From an uncultured Bacillota bacterium (GTDB lineage Bacteria > Bacillota > Clostridia > Tissierellales > Tissierellaceae), in assembly GCA_937951995.1 (NCBI GenBank), contig CALGAG010000142.1, positions 1 to 18,845 on the forward strand: a stretch of DNA of 18,845 nt, written 5' to 3'. Position 1 is the stretch's first letter; the number at the start of each line of letters is the position of its first letter. Of this stretch, positions 1 to 7,549 are shown piece by piece. The notes beneath the pieces are model-generated. The model saw only the letters and a list, made by a program, of their open reading frames with translations, was not told the DNA's origin and ran no database searches. The position numbers and the translations under genes were made by a program.

Positions 1-1548
1 AGGGGAAGGGTTAGGGAAAGACAGTCAAAAAACCCAAATATTCCTACTGGAGATATTGAGATACTGGCAGATGAGATTAGAATACTTGACGAAGCTGAAA
101 CACCACCAATATACATTAAAGACGAAGACAATGTCAGTGAGACGATGAGACTAAAGTACAGGTATCTTGATCTAAGAAAACCTTCCATGCAGGAAAACCT
201 TAAACTTAGGGCAAACATTGCAAAGGTTGTGAGGGACTTCTTCCACGAAAACGACTTTGTGGAGATTGAAACCCCCATGCTAACGAAACCAACTCCTGAA
301 GGGGCAAGGGACTACCTTGTACCGAGTAGGGTGAACCCTGGCCAGTTCTATGCACTACCACAGTCACCACAGCTTATGAAACAGCTTCTGATGGTTTCCG
401 GTATGGACAGGTACTATCAGATAGTCAAGTGCTTCAGGGATGAGGACCTTAGGGCTAACAGGCAGCCTGAATTCACACAGGTGGACGTGGAGATGAGTTT
501 TGTGGATGTTGAAGATGTACTGGAAATAAATGAGAAGCTTGTTCAAAAACTATTTAGGGAAATAAAGGGAATTGACATAGAACTGCCACTAAAGAGAATG
601 TCATATGACGAGGCCATGAATAGGTATGGTGTGGACAAGCCTGACTTGAGATTTGGTCTGGAGCTTAGAGATGCATCAGACATTCTAAAGGGATGTGGCT
701 TCAAGGTATTTGCAGAAACCATAGAGACCGGTGGCGTGGTCAAGGGAATCAATGTAAAGGATGGTGGGGACAGGTTTACCCGCAAGGATATCAGCAAACT
801 TGAGGATCATGCAAAGACCTATGGTGCAAAGGGCTTGGCTTGGATCAAGATAAGTGAGGATGGAACTAGCTCCCCAATTGCAAAGTTCTTCAGTGATGAG
901 GAGATGAAGGACCTTCTTGAGTTTTTCGAGGGTGAGCCAGGCGACCTATTGCTTTTTGTAGCTGACAGTCAAGATGTTGCAAACGATAGTCTAGGAAACC
1001 TGAGAAATGAACTTGCAAAGAGACTTGACCTTATTTCGACGGATGATTACAAGATTCTTTGGATTACGGATTTCCCGCTGTTTGAATACGATGAGGAAGA
1101 AGATAGATATGTGGCTAAACACCATCCATTCACCCACCCTGTGGAAGAGGATGTTCACCTGCTTGAAAGCGAGCCTAACAAGGTTAGGGCGAAGGCATAT
1201 GACCTTGTCATAAATGGTGATGAAATGGGTGGAGGAAGCATAAGGATCAACAACTCAGAGCTGCAGTCCAGGATGTTCAGTGCCTTGGGTTTCAGCAAGG
1301 AAGAGGCACAATCCAAGTTTGGATTCCTGCTCGATGCATTCAAGTATGGCACGCCACCCCACGGTGGAATCGCTTATGGCTTGGACAGATTGGTGATGCT
1401 TTTCACAGGGAGCACCAATATCAGGGACGTAATTGCATTTCCCAAGACTCAGTCTGCAACCTGTCTTATGACTGATGCTCCTACGGAGGCTTCCCAAAAG
1501 CAGCTGGAAGAGGTTCATATCAAGGTTGATTTGAAAGATGAAAAGTAA
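1..1548 (+). CDS. aspS: Aspartate--tRNA ligase (AspRS), 5' end outside window
   Basis: Class II aminoacyl-tRNA synthetase that charges tRNA-Asp in the cytoplasm. The frame is open from base 1, giving 515 visible codons; the bacterial enzyme is about 590 residues, so roughly 75-80 residues of the N-terminal anticodon-binding OB fold are missing. The first 48 codons already read as AspRS (TPPIYIKDED followed by RYLDLRK), so the ATG at 145 is internal and not the start. Visible landmarks: LPQSPQLMKQLL; class II motif 2 FRDED starting near base 433; an insertion domain of the bacterial GAD type in the middle; HHPFTHP; and motif 3 GLDRL near 1378-1392, followed by NIRDVIAFPKTQ. It overlaps tcdA by 11 bases, so the two are probably co-translated. 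Whether it is discriminating or also charges tRNA-Asn cannot be judged, because the anticodon domain is mostly absent. Family identity is very secure. Confidence 0.98.
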   Translation, partial: RGRVRERQSKNPNIPTGDIEILADEIRILDEAETPPIYIKDEDNVSETMRLKYRYLDLRKPSMQENLKLRANIAKVVRDFFHENDFVEIETPMLTKPTPEGARDYLVPSRVNPGQFYALPQSPQLMKQLLMVSGMDRYYQIVKCFRDEDLRANRQPEFTQVDVEMSFVDVEDVLEINEKLVQKLFREIKGIDIELPLKRMSYDEAMNRYGVDKPDLRFGLELRDASDILKGCGFKVFAETIETGGVVKGINVKDGGDRFTRKDISKLEDHAKTYGAKGLAWIKISEDGTSSPIAKFFSDEEMKDLLEFFEGEPGDLLLFVADSQDVANDSLGNLRNELAKRLDLISTDDYKILWITDFPLFEYDEEEDRYVAKHHPFTHPVEEDVHLLESEPNKVRAKAYDLVINGDEMGGGSIRINNSELQSRMFSALGFSKEEAQSKFGFLLDAFKYGTPPHGGIAYGLDRLVMLFTGSTNIRDVIAFPKTQSATCLMTDAPTEASQKQLEEVHIKVDLKDEK

Positions 1549-2251
1549 ATTTGAAAGATCAGCATATCTCCTCGGAGAGAATGCAATGGAAAAACTAAGT
1601 AGGGCTACTGTTGCGGTATTTGGAATTGGCGGTGTAGGTTCATATGCTGCAGAAGCGCTTGCAAGAACAGGAATTGGCAAGCTAGTTCTTGTAGATTATG
1701 ATATAATAGATGTAACGAATATCAACCGACAGGTTCATGCAACCACTGCTAGTGTAGGATACTCAAAAGTTGAGGTAATGAGAAAAAGACTTCTGGAAAT
1801 AAATCCAGATTTACAGGTTCTTGTGTATAATGTAAAATACTCGGCAGAGACGCGTCAAGAACTGTTATCGGGTGATTATGATTATATTGTGGATGCAATA
1901 GACATGGTATCATCGAAAATTGACCTGATAGTAAATTCCAAAGCCATGGGCATACCAATAATAAGCTCCATGGGTGCAGGAAACAAGCTAAATCCTACAG
2001 AATTCAAGGTTGCTGACATATATGAGACAAAAATTTGCCCTCTGGCTAGGGTCATGCGACAGGAGCTTAGGAAAAGAGGCGTTGACAAACTAAAGGTTGT
2101 ATATTCTGAGGAAGAGCCCATGAAAGTTAATCTAGGGGAGGAGAATCGTCGTAAGGCGGTCCCTGGGAGTGTGGGGTTCGTACCTCCAGTTGTAGGCTTG
2201 ATAATAGCATCAGAAGTAATAAAGGATATAGCAGGACAGGAGGAGAGATGA
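1538..2251 (+). CDS. tcdA: tRNA threonylcarbamoyladenosine dehydratase TcdA (ThiF/MoeB/E1-like)
   Basis: ATP-dependent enzyme that cyclises the t6A37 modification of ANN-decoding tRNAs to ct6A. The 237-residue protein begins like TcdA/CsdL (FERSAYLLGENAMEKL) and has the nucleotide-binding GIGGVGS loop at residues 29-35, then the E1-like segment DIIDVTNINRQVHA at 56-68, VDAID at 118-122 and a C-terminal SVGFVPPVVG stretch. No zinc-binding cysteine pairs of MoeB/ThiF type are present; the only cysteine seen is C167. This favours TcdA over the sulfur-carrier activators. The start at 1538 lies inside the end of aspS and has only a weak ribosome binding site, consistent with translational coupling. 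It is slightly shorter than the E. coli protein (about 268). The downstream RseC-family gene starts one base after its stop. Confidence 0.93.
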   Translation: MKSKFERSAYLLGENAMEKLSRATVAVFGIGGVGSYAAEALARTGIGKLVLVDYDIIDVTNINRQVHATTASVGYSKVEVMRKRLLEINPDLQVLVYNVKYSAETRQELLSGDYDYIVDAIDMVSSKIDLIVNSKAMGIPIISSMGAGNKLNPTEFKVADIYETKICPLARVMRQELRKRGVDKLKVVYSEEEPMKVNLGEENRRKAVPGSVGFVPPVVGLIIASEVIKDIAGQEER

Positions 2252-2252
2252 A

Positions 2253-2675
2253 TTGGACCAAATAGGATTTGTAATAAAGAAGGTAGACGAACAAAAGGTA
2301 GAGCTTGAAGTTAAGAGAGCTTCTGGATGTGGCAGCTGTAATTCCTGCGCAAGTTCTTGCGAAGTAAAGCCTCATTATGTAACAGTTAAGAATAACATCG
2401 ATGCAAAGCCTGGAGACTTTGTTGAGCTACAGGCAGTTCAGAAGAACATCATGAAGTATGTCACAATAATATATATGATTCCATTTGCATTCCTCATTTT
2501 AGGAATTGTAGTTGGCAATAGCTTATTCAAGGGAATGGACACTTCTAATCACGAGCTTATGATCTTTGGAATGGGAATACTTTTTCTGGCAATATCATTC
2601 GTGGTTGTAAGAATAATTGACAAGGTTTTTGCGAAGAAGGACGAGAGCATTATTGTTATGACAAGGAAGCTATAA
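2253..2675 (+). CDS. RseC/MucC-family redox membrane protein
   Basis: 140-residue protein of the SoxR-reducing-system RseC family. It has an N-terminal small beta domain, a cysteine cluster C26-x2-C29-x2-C32-x3-C36 typical of the family and probably holding an Fe-S centre or redox thiols, then two predicted membrane helices (about 70-91 and 102-122) and a basic C-terminus. Family members are linked to electron flow (reduction of SoxR, and association with Rnf-type complexes), but the role in Firmicutes is not established and no rnf or soxR gene is in view. The start is TTG at 2253: an AGGAGG at 2238-2243 sits 9 bases upstream and no ATG fits. It lies one base after tcdA and 12 bases before the CsoR-like gene, so it is almost certainly co-transcribed with both. 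Confidence 0.85.
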   Translation: MDQIGFVIKKVDEQKVELEVKRASGCGSCNSCASSCEVKPHYVTVKNNIDAKPGDFVELQAVQKNIMKYVTIIYMIPFAFLILGIVVGNSLFKGMDTSNHELMIFGMGILFLAISFVVVRIIDKVFAKKDESIIVMTRKL

Positions 2676-2687
2676 GGAGGGGTGGTT

Positions 2688-2942
2688 TTGGCGGATAAGG
2701 ATTCAATAATTGTAAGGTTGAGAAGAGTAGAAGGGCAAATAAAGGGTATACAAAAAATGGTGGATGAAGACAAGTTCTGTGGAGATATACTGGTACAGAT
2801 ATCAGCAGCCAGAAGCGCGTTGAACAATGTCGGAGGATTGATTCTAGAGAATTATATGAAAAATTGTCTTCTAGAGGCTCCCGACGGTTCTGAGGAAGAT
2901 CTTGATAAGCTGATTGAAATCATGTTGAAGTATACCAAGTAA
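2688..2942 (+). CDS. CsoR/FrmR-family transcriptional repressor, CstR-like cysteine pair
   Basis: Small all-alpha tetrameric DNA-binding repressor of the DUF156 family (IVRLRRVEGQIKGIQKMV, then a conserved Cys and QISAARSAL). Two starts are possible. GTG at 2682 lies one base from the AAGGAGG at 2674-2680, which is too close. TTG at 2688 is 7 bases away and is preferred, giving 84 residues. In this numbering the two conserved cysteines are C31 and C60, spaced 29 apart as in CsoR and CstR. The copper-ligand His of CsoR, four residues before the second Cys, is Tyr56 here (ENYMKNC), and no N-terminal His of the RcnR/FrmR type exists. A copper sensor is therefore unlikely; a persulfide or thiol sensor of CstR type is the better guess. 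No rhodanese, sulfurtransferase or copper ATPase gene is adjacent; the neighbour is the cysteine-rich RseC-family protein. Confidence 0.88.
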   Translation: MADKDSIIVRLRRVEGQIKGIQKMVDEDKFCGDILVQISAARSALNNVGGLILENYMKNCLLEAPDGSEEDLDKLIEIMLKYTK

Positions 2943-2982
2943 TTTCCACAATCATCCGGATTATACTAAAAATTGGTATAAT
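2932..2982 (+). promoter_or_regulatory. glyA promoter (extended -10) inside an operator-like palindrome
   Basis: A perfect TATAAT lies at 2977-2982, preceded by TG at 2974-2975 (TGn extended -10). No good -35 is found at 16-18 bp spacing. The -10 overlaps the right arm of a 19-bp imperfect palindrome: TATACTAA (2962-2969), three A, then TTGGTATA (2973-2980), with one mismatched pair. A further copy of the half-site, TATACCAA at 2932-2939, overlaps the end of the upstream repressor gene and is an exact 8-bp inverted copy of TTGGTATA. The promoter call is good; the operator is inference, and the binding protein is unknown. Confidence 0.7.
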
Positions 2983-3008
2983 AGAAATCAATTGAAAGGA
3001 GTCGGGAT

Positions 3009-4238
3009 ATGAATTTTAGTAATCTAAAGGAAGCAGACCGAGAAATCATGGAGATTGTACAGGAGGAGATCAATCGCCAGAACAAACACATCGAGTTGAT
3101 AGCATCTGAAAACTTTGTTACTGAAGCGGTTATGGAGGCAATGGGAAGTCAGCTTACCAACAAGTATGCTGAAGGCTATCCTGGAAAGAGATACTACGGT
3201 GGATGTGAAGTTGTAGACAAGGCTGAAACCTTGGCCATTGAAAGGCTGAAGCAATTGTTTGGTGCTGATCATGCCAATGTGCAGCCGCATTCAGGATCAA
3301 ACGCCAATCTTGCAGTATACTTTGCATTTTTAAAGCCTGGAGACAAGGTGCTAGGAATGAAGTTGTCGCAAGGTGGACACCTTACACATGGAAGCCCTGT
3401 CAACATTTCAGGAGTATATTACAATTTCGTAGATTACGGAGTTAATTCCGAGACTGAAACAATAGATTATGATGAAGTAAGGGAAATTGCACTTAAAGAG
3501 AAGCCAAAAATGATTGTGGCCGGTGCAAGTGCATACCCAAGAGAGATTGATTTCAGTAAGTTTAGGGAAATAGCCGATGAAGTGGGAGCATATCTAATGG
3601 TGGATATGGCTCATATCGCTGGCTTGATTGCTGCAGGCTTGCACCAAAACCCTGTTCCTTACGCTGACTTTGTAACAACAACAACCCACAAAACCCTGAG
3701 AGGACCAAGAGGAGGGGCGATACTTTGCAAGGCAGAATATGCCAAGGCCATTGATAAGGCAATCTTCCCGGGTATTCAGGGTGGTCCCTTGATGCATGTT
3801 ATCGCAGCTAAGGCTGTGGCATTTGGAGAAGCACTTCAGGATGATTTTAAAACTTACCAGAAGCAGGTTGTTGTAAATACAAATGCCCTAGCGGAGGGCT
3901 TGTTGGAGGAAGGCTTTAGATTGGTATCTGGAGGAACAGACAACCATCTAATATTGATGGATGTAAGAAATAAAAACTTGACAGGAAAAGATGCAGAGGC
4001 TATGCTAAACGATGTGGGTATTGCTACTAACAAGAATACAATACCTAATGATCCTGAAAGTCCGTTTGTGACAAGTGGTGTCAGAATAGGTACTGCTGCA
4101 ATGACCACAAGAGGCATGAAGGAAGCTGAAATGAAGGAAATAGCAGAGCTGATGTCTGAAGCTCTAAAAGCTGATAGTGACAAGGAAGCTGTAAGGCAGA
4201 GAGTCTACGACCTTTGCGATAGGTTCCCACTATATTAG
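3009..4238 (+). CDS. glyA: Serine hydroxymethyltransferase (PLP-dependent)
   Basis: Interconverts serine plus tetrahydrofolate with glycine plus 5,10-methylene-tetrahydrofolate, the main entry of one-carbon units. The 409-residue length is normal. Landmarks: IASENFVTEAV near residue 31, NKYAEGYPGKRYYGG at 51-65, HSGSNAN at 94-100, DMAHIAGL around 199-206, and the PLP-binding lysine K228 in TTTTHKTLRGPRGG. The ATG at 3009 follows GAAAGGAG (2994-3001) with a 7-base spacer and is the only sensible start. It has its own promoter and is separated from the upstream repressor gene by 66 bases; a hairpin follows its stop. Identification is secure. Confidence 0.99.
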   Translation: MNFSNLKEADREIMEIVQEEINRQNKHIELIASENFVTEAVMEAMGSQLTNKYAEGYPGKRYYGGCEVVDKAETLAIERLKQLFGADHANVQPHSGSNANLAVYFAFLKPGDKVLGMKLSQGGHLTHGSPVNISGVYYNFVDYGVNSETETIDYDEVREIALKEKPKMIVAGASAYPREIDFSKFREIADEVGAYLMVDMAHIAGLIAAGLHQNPVPYADFVTTTTHKTLRGPRGGAILCKAEYAKAIDKAIFPGIQGGPLMHVIAAKAVAFGEALQDDFKTYQKQVVVNTNALAEGLLEEGFRLVSGGTDNHLILMDVRNKNLTGKDAEAMLNDVGIATNKNTIPNDPESPFVTSGVRIGTAAMTTRGMKEAEMKEIAELMSEALKADSDKEAVRQRVYDLCDRFPLY

Positions 4239-4249
4239 TTCAGTGATAA

Positions 4250-4275
4250 TAAGCCTACAGCTCGCTGTAGGCTTA
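4250..4275 (+). terminator. Strong hairpin after glyA, without a U-tract
   Basis: Left arm TAAGCCTACAG (4250-4260), loop CTCG (4261-4264), right arm CTGTAGGCTTA (4265-4275): a perfect 11-bp stem starting 11 bases after the glyA stop. It is followed by ACTAATGTTTATAG, not a run of T, so it is not a textbook intrinsic terminator. It ends 16 bases before the ribosome binding site of the next gene. It could be a weak terminator, an RNA-processing or stability element, or a translation-modulating structure. Confidence 0.6.
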
Positions 4276-4303
4276 ACTAATGTTTATAGACAGGTGGTTT
4301 ATT

Positions 4304-5641
4304 ATGGAAATAACAAATATCAAGGAATCCCGCAACATTATTGAAGATGTGGAACTGGGAAGTATAGCTGATGAGCTGGATGTGAACCCAGGGGATATCC
4401 TATTAAGTATCAACAACAGGGAAATCAAGGATGTTATCGATTATAAATACATGATGGCAGATGAATACCTTTTGGTGGAAATCGAAAAGCCCCACGGAGA
4501 GATTTGGGAATTTGAAATTGAGAAGGAGCCAGGAGAGGATTTGGGTATAATTTTCACTAATCCTTTAATTGACCGTGCTAAGTCATGCAACAATAAATGC
4601 ATGTTTTGCTTCATTGACCAATTGCCACCAAATATGAGAGACACACTTTACTTTAAGGATGATGATTCCAGACTTTCTTTTTTGCAGGGTAATTTCATTA
4701 CCTTGACAAACATGGGAGAGGATGAAATACAGAGGATTATTGAGTATAGGTTGAGTCCTATAAATGTATCGGTCCATACCACAAACCCAGATTTGAGAGT
4801 AAGAATGCTCAGAAACAAGAATGCTGGGAAAATATTCGATATACTAAAGAGATTCCATGAAGTCAACATTGAGATGAACTGCCAGATTGTACTTGTCCCT
4901 GGAGTTAATGATGGGGAGGAGCTTAAGAGAACAATAAATGACCTTTCAACCTTGTATCCATCAATTCATTCTGTTGCCGTTGTACCTGTAGGAATCACCA
5001 AGTACAGACAGGGTTTAGATGAGCTTGAAATATATGATGGAGATACAGCTGCAGGTGTCGTTTTGGATGTTGAGAACATGCAAAGGCATTTCATTGAAAA
5101 GATTGGAACCCGATACATCTTTGCATCAGATGAGTTCTATGTTGTTTCCGGTAATAAACTACCTGAATATCATGAGTATGAAGGATTCCCGCAATATGAG
5201 AATGGGGTAGGACTTTTAAGGTCATTCAGGTCAGAGGTGGAGGAAGCTTTGGAAGGATCGAATCTATCCAGTATGGACAAAAAGTTGATTTTTGCAACTG
5301 GTACACTTGCCTATGAGTTCATGAGGGATATTGCATCAATGATAATGGCAAAATACGATAAGTTAACCATAGAGGTTGTACCCATAAAGAACTACTTCTT
5401 TGGAGAAACAATAACAGTGTCAGGACTTGTCACAGGTGGGGATCTGGTTGAGCAGTTAAAGACCTATGATGGTTTTGAAAAGGTGATAATCCCAAGATCC
5501 ATGTTGAAAAGAGATGAGGAAATATTTCTAGACAACATAAGCTTGGTCCAGGCAAGTGATAAGCTAGGCATTGAAATAGTACCATCAGGAGTGGATGGTA
5601 AGGAACTGATAAATTTAATTGAGACAGGGGTGAGGTCGTGA
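4304..5641 (+). CDS. DUF512 protein: PDZ-like domain plus radical SAM domain
   Basis: 445-residue protein of the putative Fe-S oxidoreductase/DUF512 family. The N-terminal 60-70 residues are PDZ-like (VNPGDILLSINNREIKDVIDY). A radical-SAM cluster follows with C95-x3-C99-x2-C102 (CNNKCMFC), then a TIM-barrel-like section and the C-terminal DUF512 domain (KLIFATGTLAYEF, VSGLVTGGDL, PRSMLKRDEEIFLDNI). Substrate and reaction are unknown to me; the family commonly sits next to der in clostridia. ATG at 4304 is chosen because AGGTGG (4292-4297) lies 6 bases upstream; an in-frame ATG at 4280 has no ribosome binding site and abuts the hairpin. The last four bases overlap the start of der, implying translational coupling with this ribosome-assembly GTPase. 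Confidence 0.92.
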   Translation: MEITNIKESRNIIEDVELGSIADELDVNPGDILLSINNREIKDVIDYKYMMADEYLLVEIEKPHGEIWEFEIEKEPGEDLGIIFTNPLIDRAKSCNNKCMFCFIDQLPPNMRDTLYFKDDDSRLSFLQGNFITLTNMGEDEIQRIIEYRLSPINVSVHTTNPDLRVRMLRNKNAGKIFDILKRFHEVNIEMNCQIVLVPGVNDGEELKRTINDLSTLYPSIHSVAVVPVGITKYRQGLDELEIYDGDTAAGVVLDVENMQRHFIEKIGTRYIFASDEFYVVSGNKLPEYHEYEGFPQYENGVGLLRSFRSEVEEALEGSNLSSMDKKLIFATGTLAYEFMRDIASMIMAKYDKLTIEVVPIKNYFFGETITVSGLVTGGDLVEQLKTYDGFEKVIIPRSMLKRDEEIFLDNISLVQASDKLGIEIVPSGVDGKELINLIETGVRS

Positions 5642-6954
5642 GTAGGCCGATAGTATGTATAGTAGGTAGACCAAATGTAGGGAAATCAACATTGTTTAAT
5701 AAGCTAGCTGGCAGAAGAATAGCAATAACTGAAGATAAACCTGGAGTGACCCGGGATAGGATATATGCCGAAGCGGAATGGTTGGGGCAGCATTTTACTG
5801 TTATCGACACTGGAGGATTGGAGCCTGAGAATGAAGATGTTGTAATGAGCAACATCAGGAAGCAGGCAGACATTGCGATTGAAACAGCAGACGTAATACT
5901 ATTTGTTGTGGATGGTATTGAGGGACTTACAACAACAGACAGGGAGATTGGGGACCTTTTGAGAAGGTCCGGCAAGAACGTTGTATTGGCAGCCAACAAG
6001 ATTGATACCAGAAAAACCCCAGATGAGATTTATGAGTTTTATGAACTGGGTTTAGGTGAGCCCATGGTGGTATCAGCTGAACAGTCACTGGGACTGGGTG
6101 ATCTTTTGGATGAGTTGGCTAAGTATTTTCCAGACCACAAGGATACAGAGGCAAATGAAGATACCATCAGGGTGGCCTTCATTGGAAGACCCAACGCTGG
6201 AAAATCTTCTCTAATAAATCATATCCTTGGTGAAGAAAGGGTTATTGTTACTGATATTCCAGGTACAACCCGCGATTCAATCGACAGTCACTTTACCGTT
6301 GGAGAGAATGATTATATTTTTGTTGATACAGCTGGCTTAAGGAGAAAACGTTACATCTCCGAGAAGGTGGAAAGATACTCTGTAGTGAGGACTTTGACTG
6401 CAATAGACAGAGCCGATATATGTGTCATGGTAATAGACGCCACAATGGGACCAACAGAACAGGATACAAAAATAGCAGGCTATGCCCATGATAATGGCAA
6501 GGCCATAATTCTCGCTGTAAACAAATGGGATATTGTTGACAAGAATGACAAGACCTACCTTTCATTTGAAAAGGACCTAAGGGAGACATTTGGGTTCCTA
6601 AACTACGCACCTATACTCTTCATTTCGGCTAAGACTGGACAAAGGGTGGACAAGCTCCTTGAAACATTGAATATTGTAAACAACAATTACAATATGAGAA
6701 TCAGCACAGGAGTTCTAAACGACATTCTAAACCAGGCAGTTCTTATGAATCAGCCACCGTCTGACAAGGGAAGAAGGGCCAGGATATACTATGGAACCCA
6801 GGTATCTGTGAGACCACCAAGATTTGTTATATTTGTAAACTCAAAGGAACTGATGCACTTTTCATATGTTAGGTATCTTGAAAACCAGATTAGAAATCAC
6901 TTTGGTTTCATGGGTACACCTATTAAGTTTGAATTGAGAGAAAAGGGAGAATAG
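5638..6954 (+). CDS. der: Ribosome biogenesis GTPase Der (EngA)
   Basis: Tandem-GTPase protein needed for 50S subunit maturation. At 438 residues it has the usual length and order. G domain 1 has GRPNVGKS (10-17), DTGG (57-60) and NKID (120-123). G domain 2 has GRPNAGKS (183-190), DTAG (230-233) and NKWD (295-298). A C-terminal KH-like domain ends in GTPIKFELREK. It starts at GTG 5638, overlapping the DUF512 stop by four bases, with a purine-rich AGGGGTGAGG just upstream. It is followed two bases later by plsY. The position between DUF512 and plsY-gpsA is a familiar clostridial arrangement. No unusual residues were noticed. Confidence 0.98.
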   Translation: MSRPIVCIVGRPNVGKSTLFNKLAGRRIAITEDKPGVTRDRIYAEAEWLGQHFTVIDTGGLEPENEDVVMSNIRKQADIAIETADVILFVVDGIEGLTTTDREIGDLLRRSGKNVVLAANKIDTRKTPDEIYEFYELGLGEPMVVSAEQSLGLGDLLDELAKYFPDHKDTEANEDTIRVAFIGRPNAGKSSLINHILGEERVIVTDIPGTTRDSIDSHFTVGENDYIFVDTAGLRRKRYISEKVERYSVVRTLTAIDRADICVMVIDATMGPTEQDTKIAGYAHDNGKAIILAVNKWDIVDKNDKTYLSFEKDLRETFGFLNYAPILFISAKTGQRVDKLLETLNIVNNNYNMRISTGVLNDILNQAVLMNQPPSDKGRRARIYYGTQVSVRPPRFVIFVNSKELMHFSYVRYLENQIRNHFGFMGTPIKFELREKGE

Positions 6955-6956
6955 TT

Positions 6957-7544
6957 ATGGAGATGCTTTTTGTACCGGTTCTTGCATACCTGATAGGAAG
7001 CTTTTCTTCAGCCTATGTCGTTGGAAGGGTTTTCAAGAAAATCGATATAAGAAACCATGGAAGCGGAAATGCAGGCGCCACCAATGCACTAAGAATTATG
7101 GGCAGCAAGCTTGGTGTGCTTACCTTTTTCATGGATTTCGCCAAGGGAATTGTTGCAGTTTTGGTCGGCACGGGACTCGGTGGCTACACTGGAGGAATGA
7201 TAGCAGCCTTGTTTGCCGTATTGGGGCACAATTGGCCAATCTTCTTTAAATTCAAAGGTGGAAAGGGTATCGCCACCACAATAGCAGCGATGGCCATGCT
7301 ACAGTTTCCCATCACTCTCTTAAGTGTTGTTGTGGGTGTATCGACTGCAGCCATAAGCAAGTATGTTTCACTGGGATCCCTGGTTTTTCTAACGGTTTTG
7401 TTTGCGCTTAGCTTTACTGGAATGTCTGATGGGGGAAGCATTGTATCCATCATTACATTTGTATTGATGGTTCTGGGGTACTACAGGCATAAAGGGAACA
7501 TTAAAAGATTGATTGAAGGAACTGAGAATAAAATAGGCAGGTGA
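6957..7544 (+). CDS. plsY: Acyl-phosphate:glycerol-3-phosphate acyltransferase PlsY
   Basis: Integral membrane enzyme that transfers an acyl group from acyl-phosphate to glycerol-3-phosphate, the first step of phospholipid synthesis in most Gram-positives. The 195-residue protein is largely hydrophobic with several membrane spans. It has the family motifs HGSGNAGATN (34-43) and GHNWPIFFKFKGGKGIATT (90-108). The ATG at 6957 follows AAAGGGAGA (6942-6950); a second ATG two codons on is possible but less well placed. Its stop overlaps the possible upstream GTG of gpsA, and gpsA makes its substrate, so the pair forms a short pathway unit. Confidence 0.97.
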   Translation: MEMLFVPVLAYLIGSFSSAYVVGRVFKKIDIRNHGSGNAGATNALRIMGSKLGVLTFFMDFAKGIVAVLVGTGLGGYTGGMIAALFAVLGHNWPIFFKFKGGKGIATTIAAMAMLQFPITLLSVVVGVSTAAISKYVSLGSLVFLTVLFALSFTGMSDGGSIVSIITFVLMVLGYYRHKGNIKRLIEGTENKIGR

Positions 7545-7549
7545 TTTTA

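Noticed and set aside
145..1548. aspS as a complete gene starting at ATG 145
   Set aside because: The same frame is open from base 1 and the upstream 48 codons already match AspRS, so this is an internal Met of a gene cut by the window edge.
1255..1680. Minus-strand open frame of 141 codons
   Set aside because: Antisense to the conserved ends of aspS and tcdA; no ribosome binding site and no recognisable domain.
5430..5999. Minus-strand open frame of 189 codons
   Set aside because: Antisense shadow of the DUF512 C-terminus and der; low-complexity Ser/Leu composition, no ribosome binding site, no family features.
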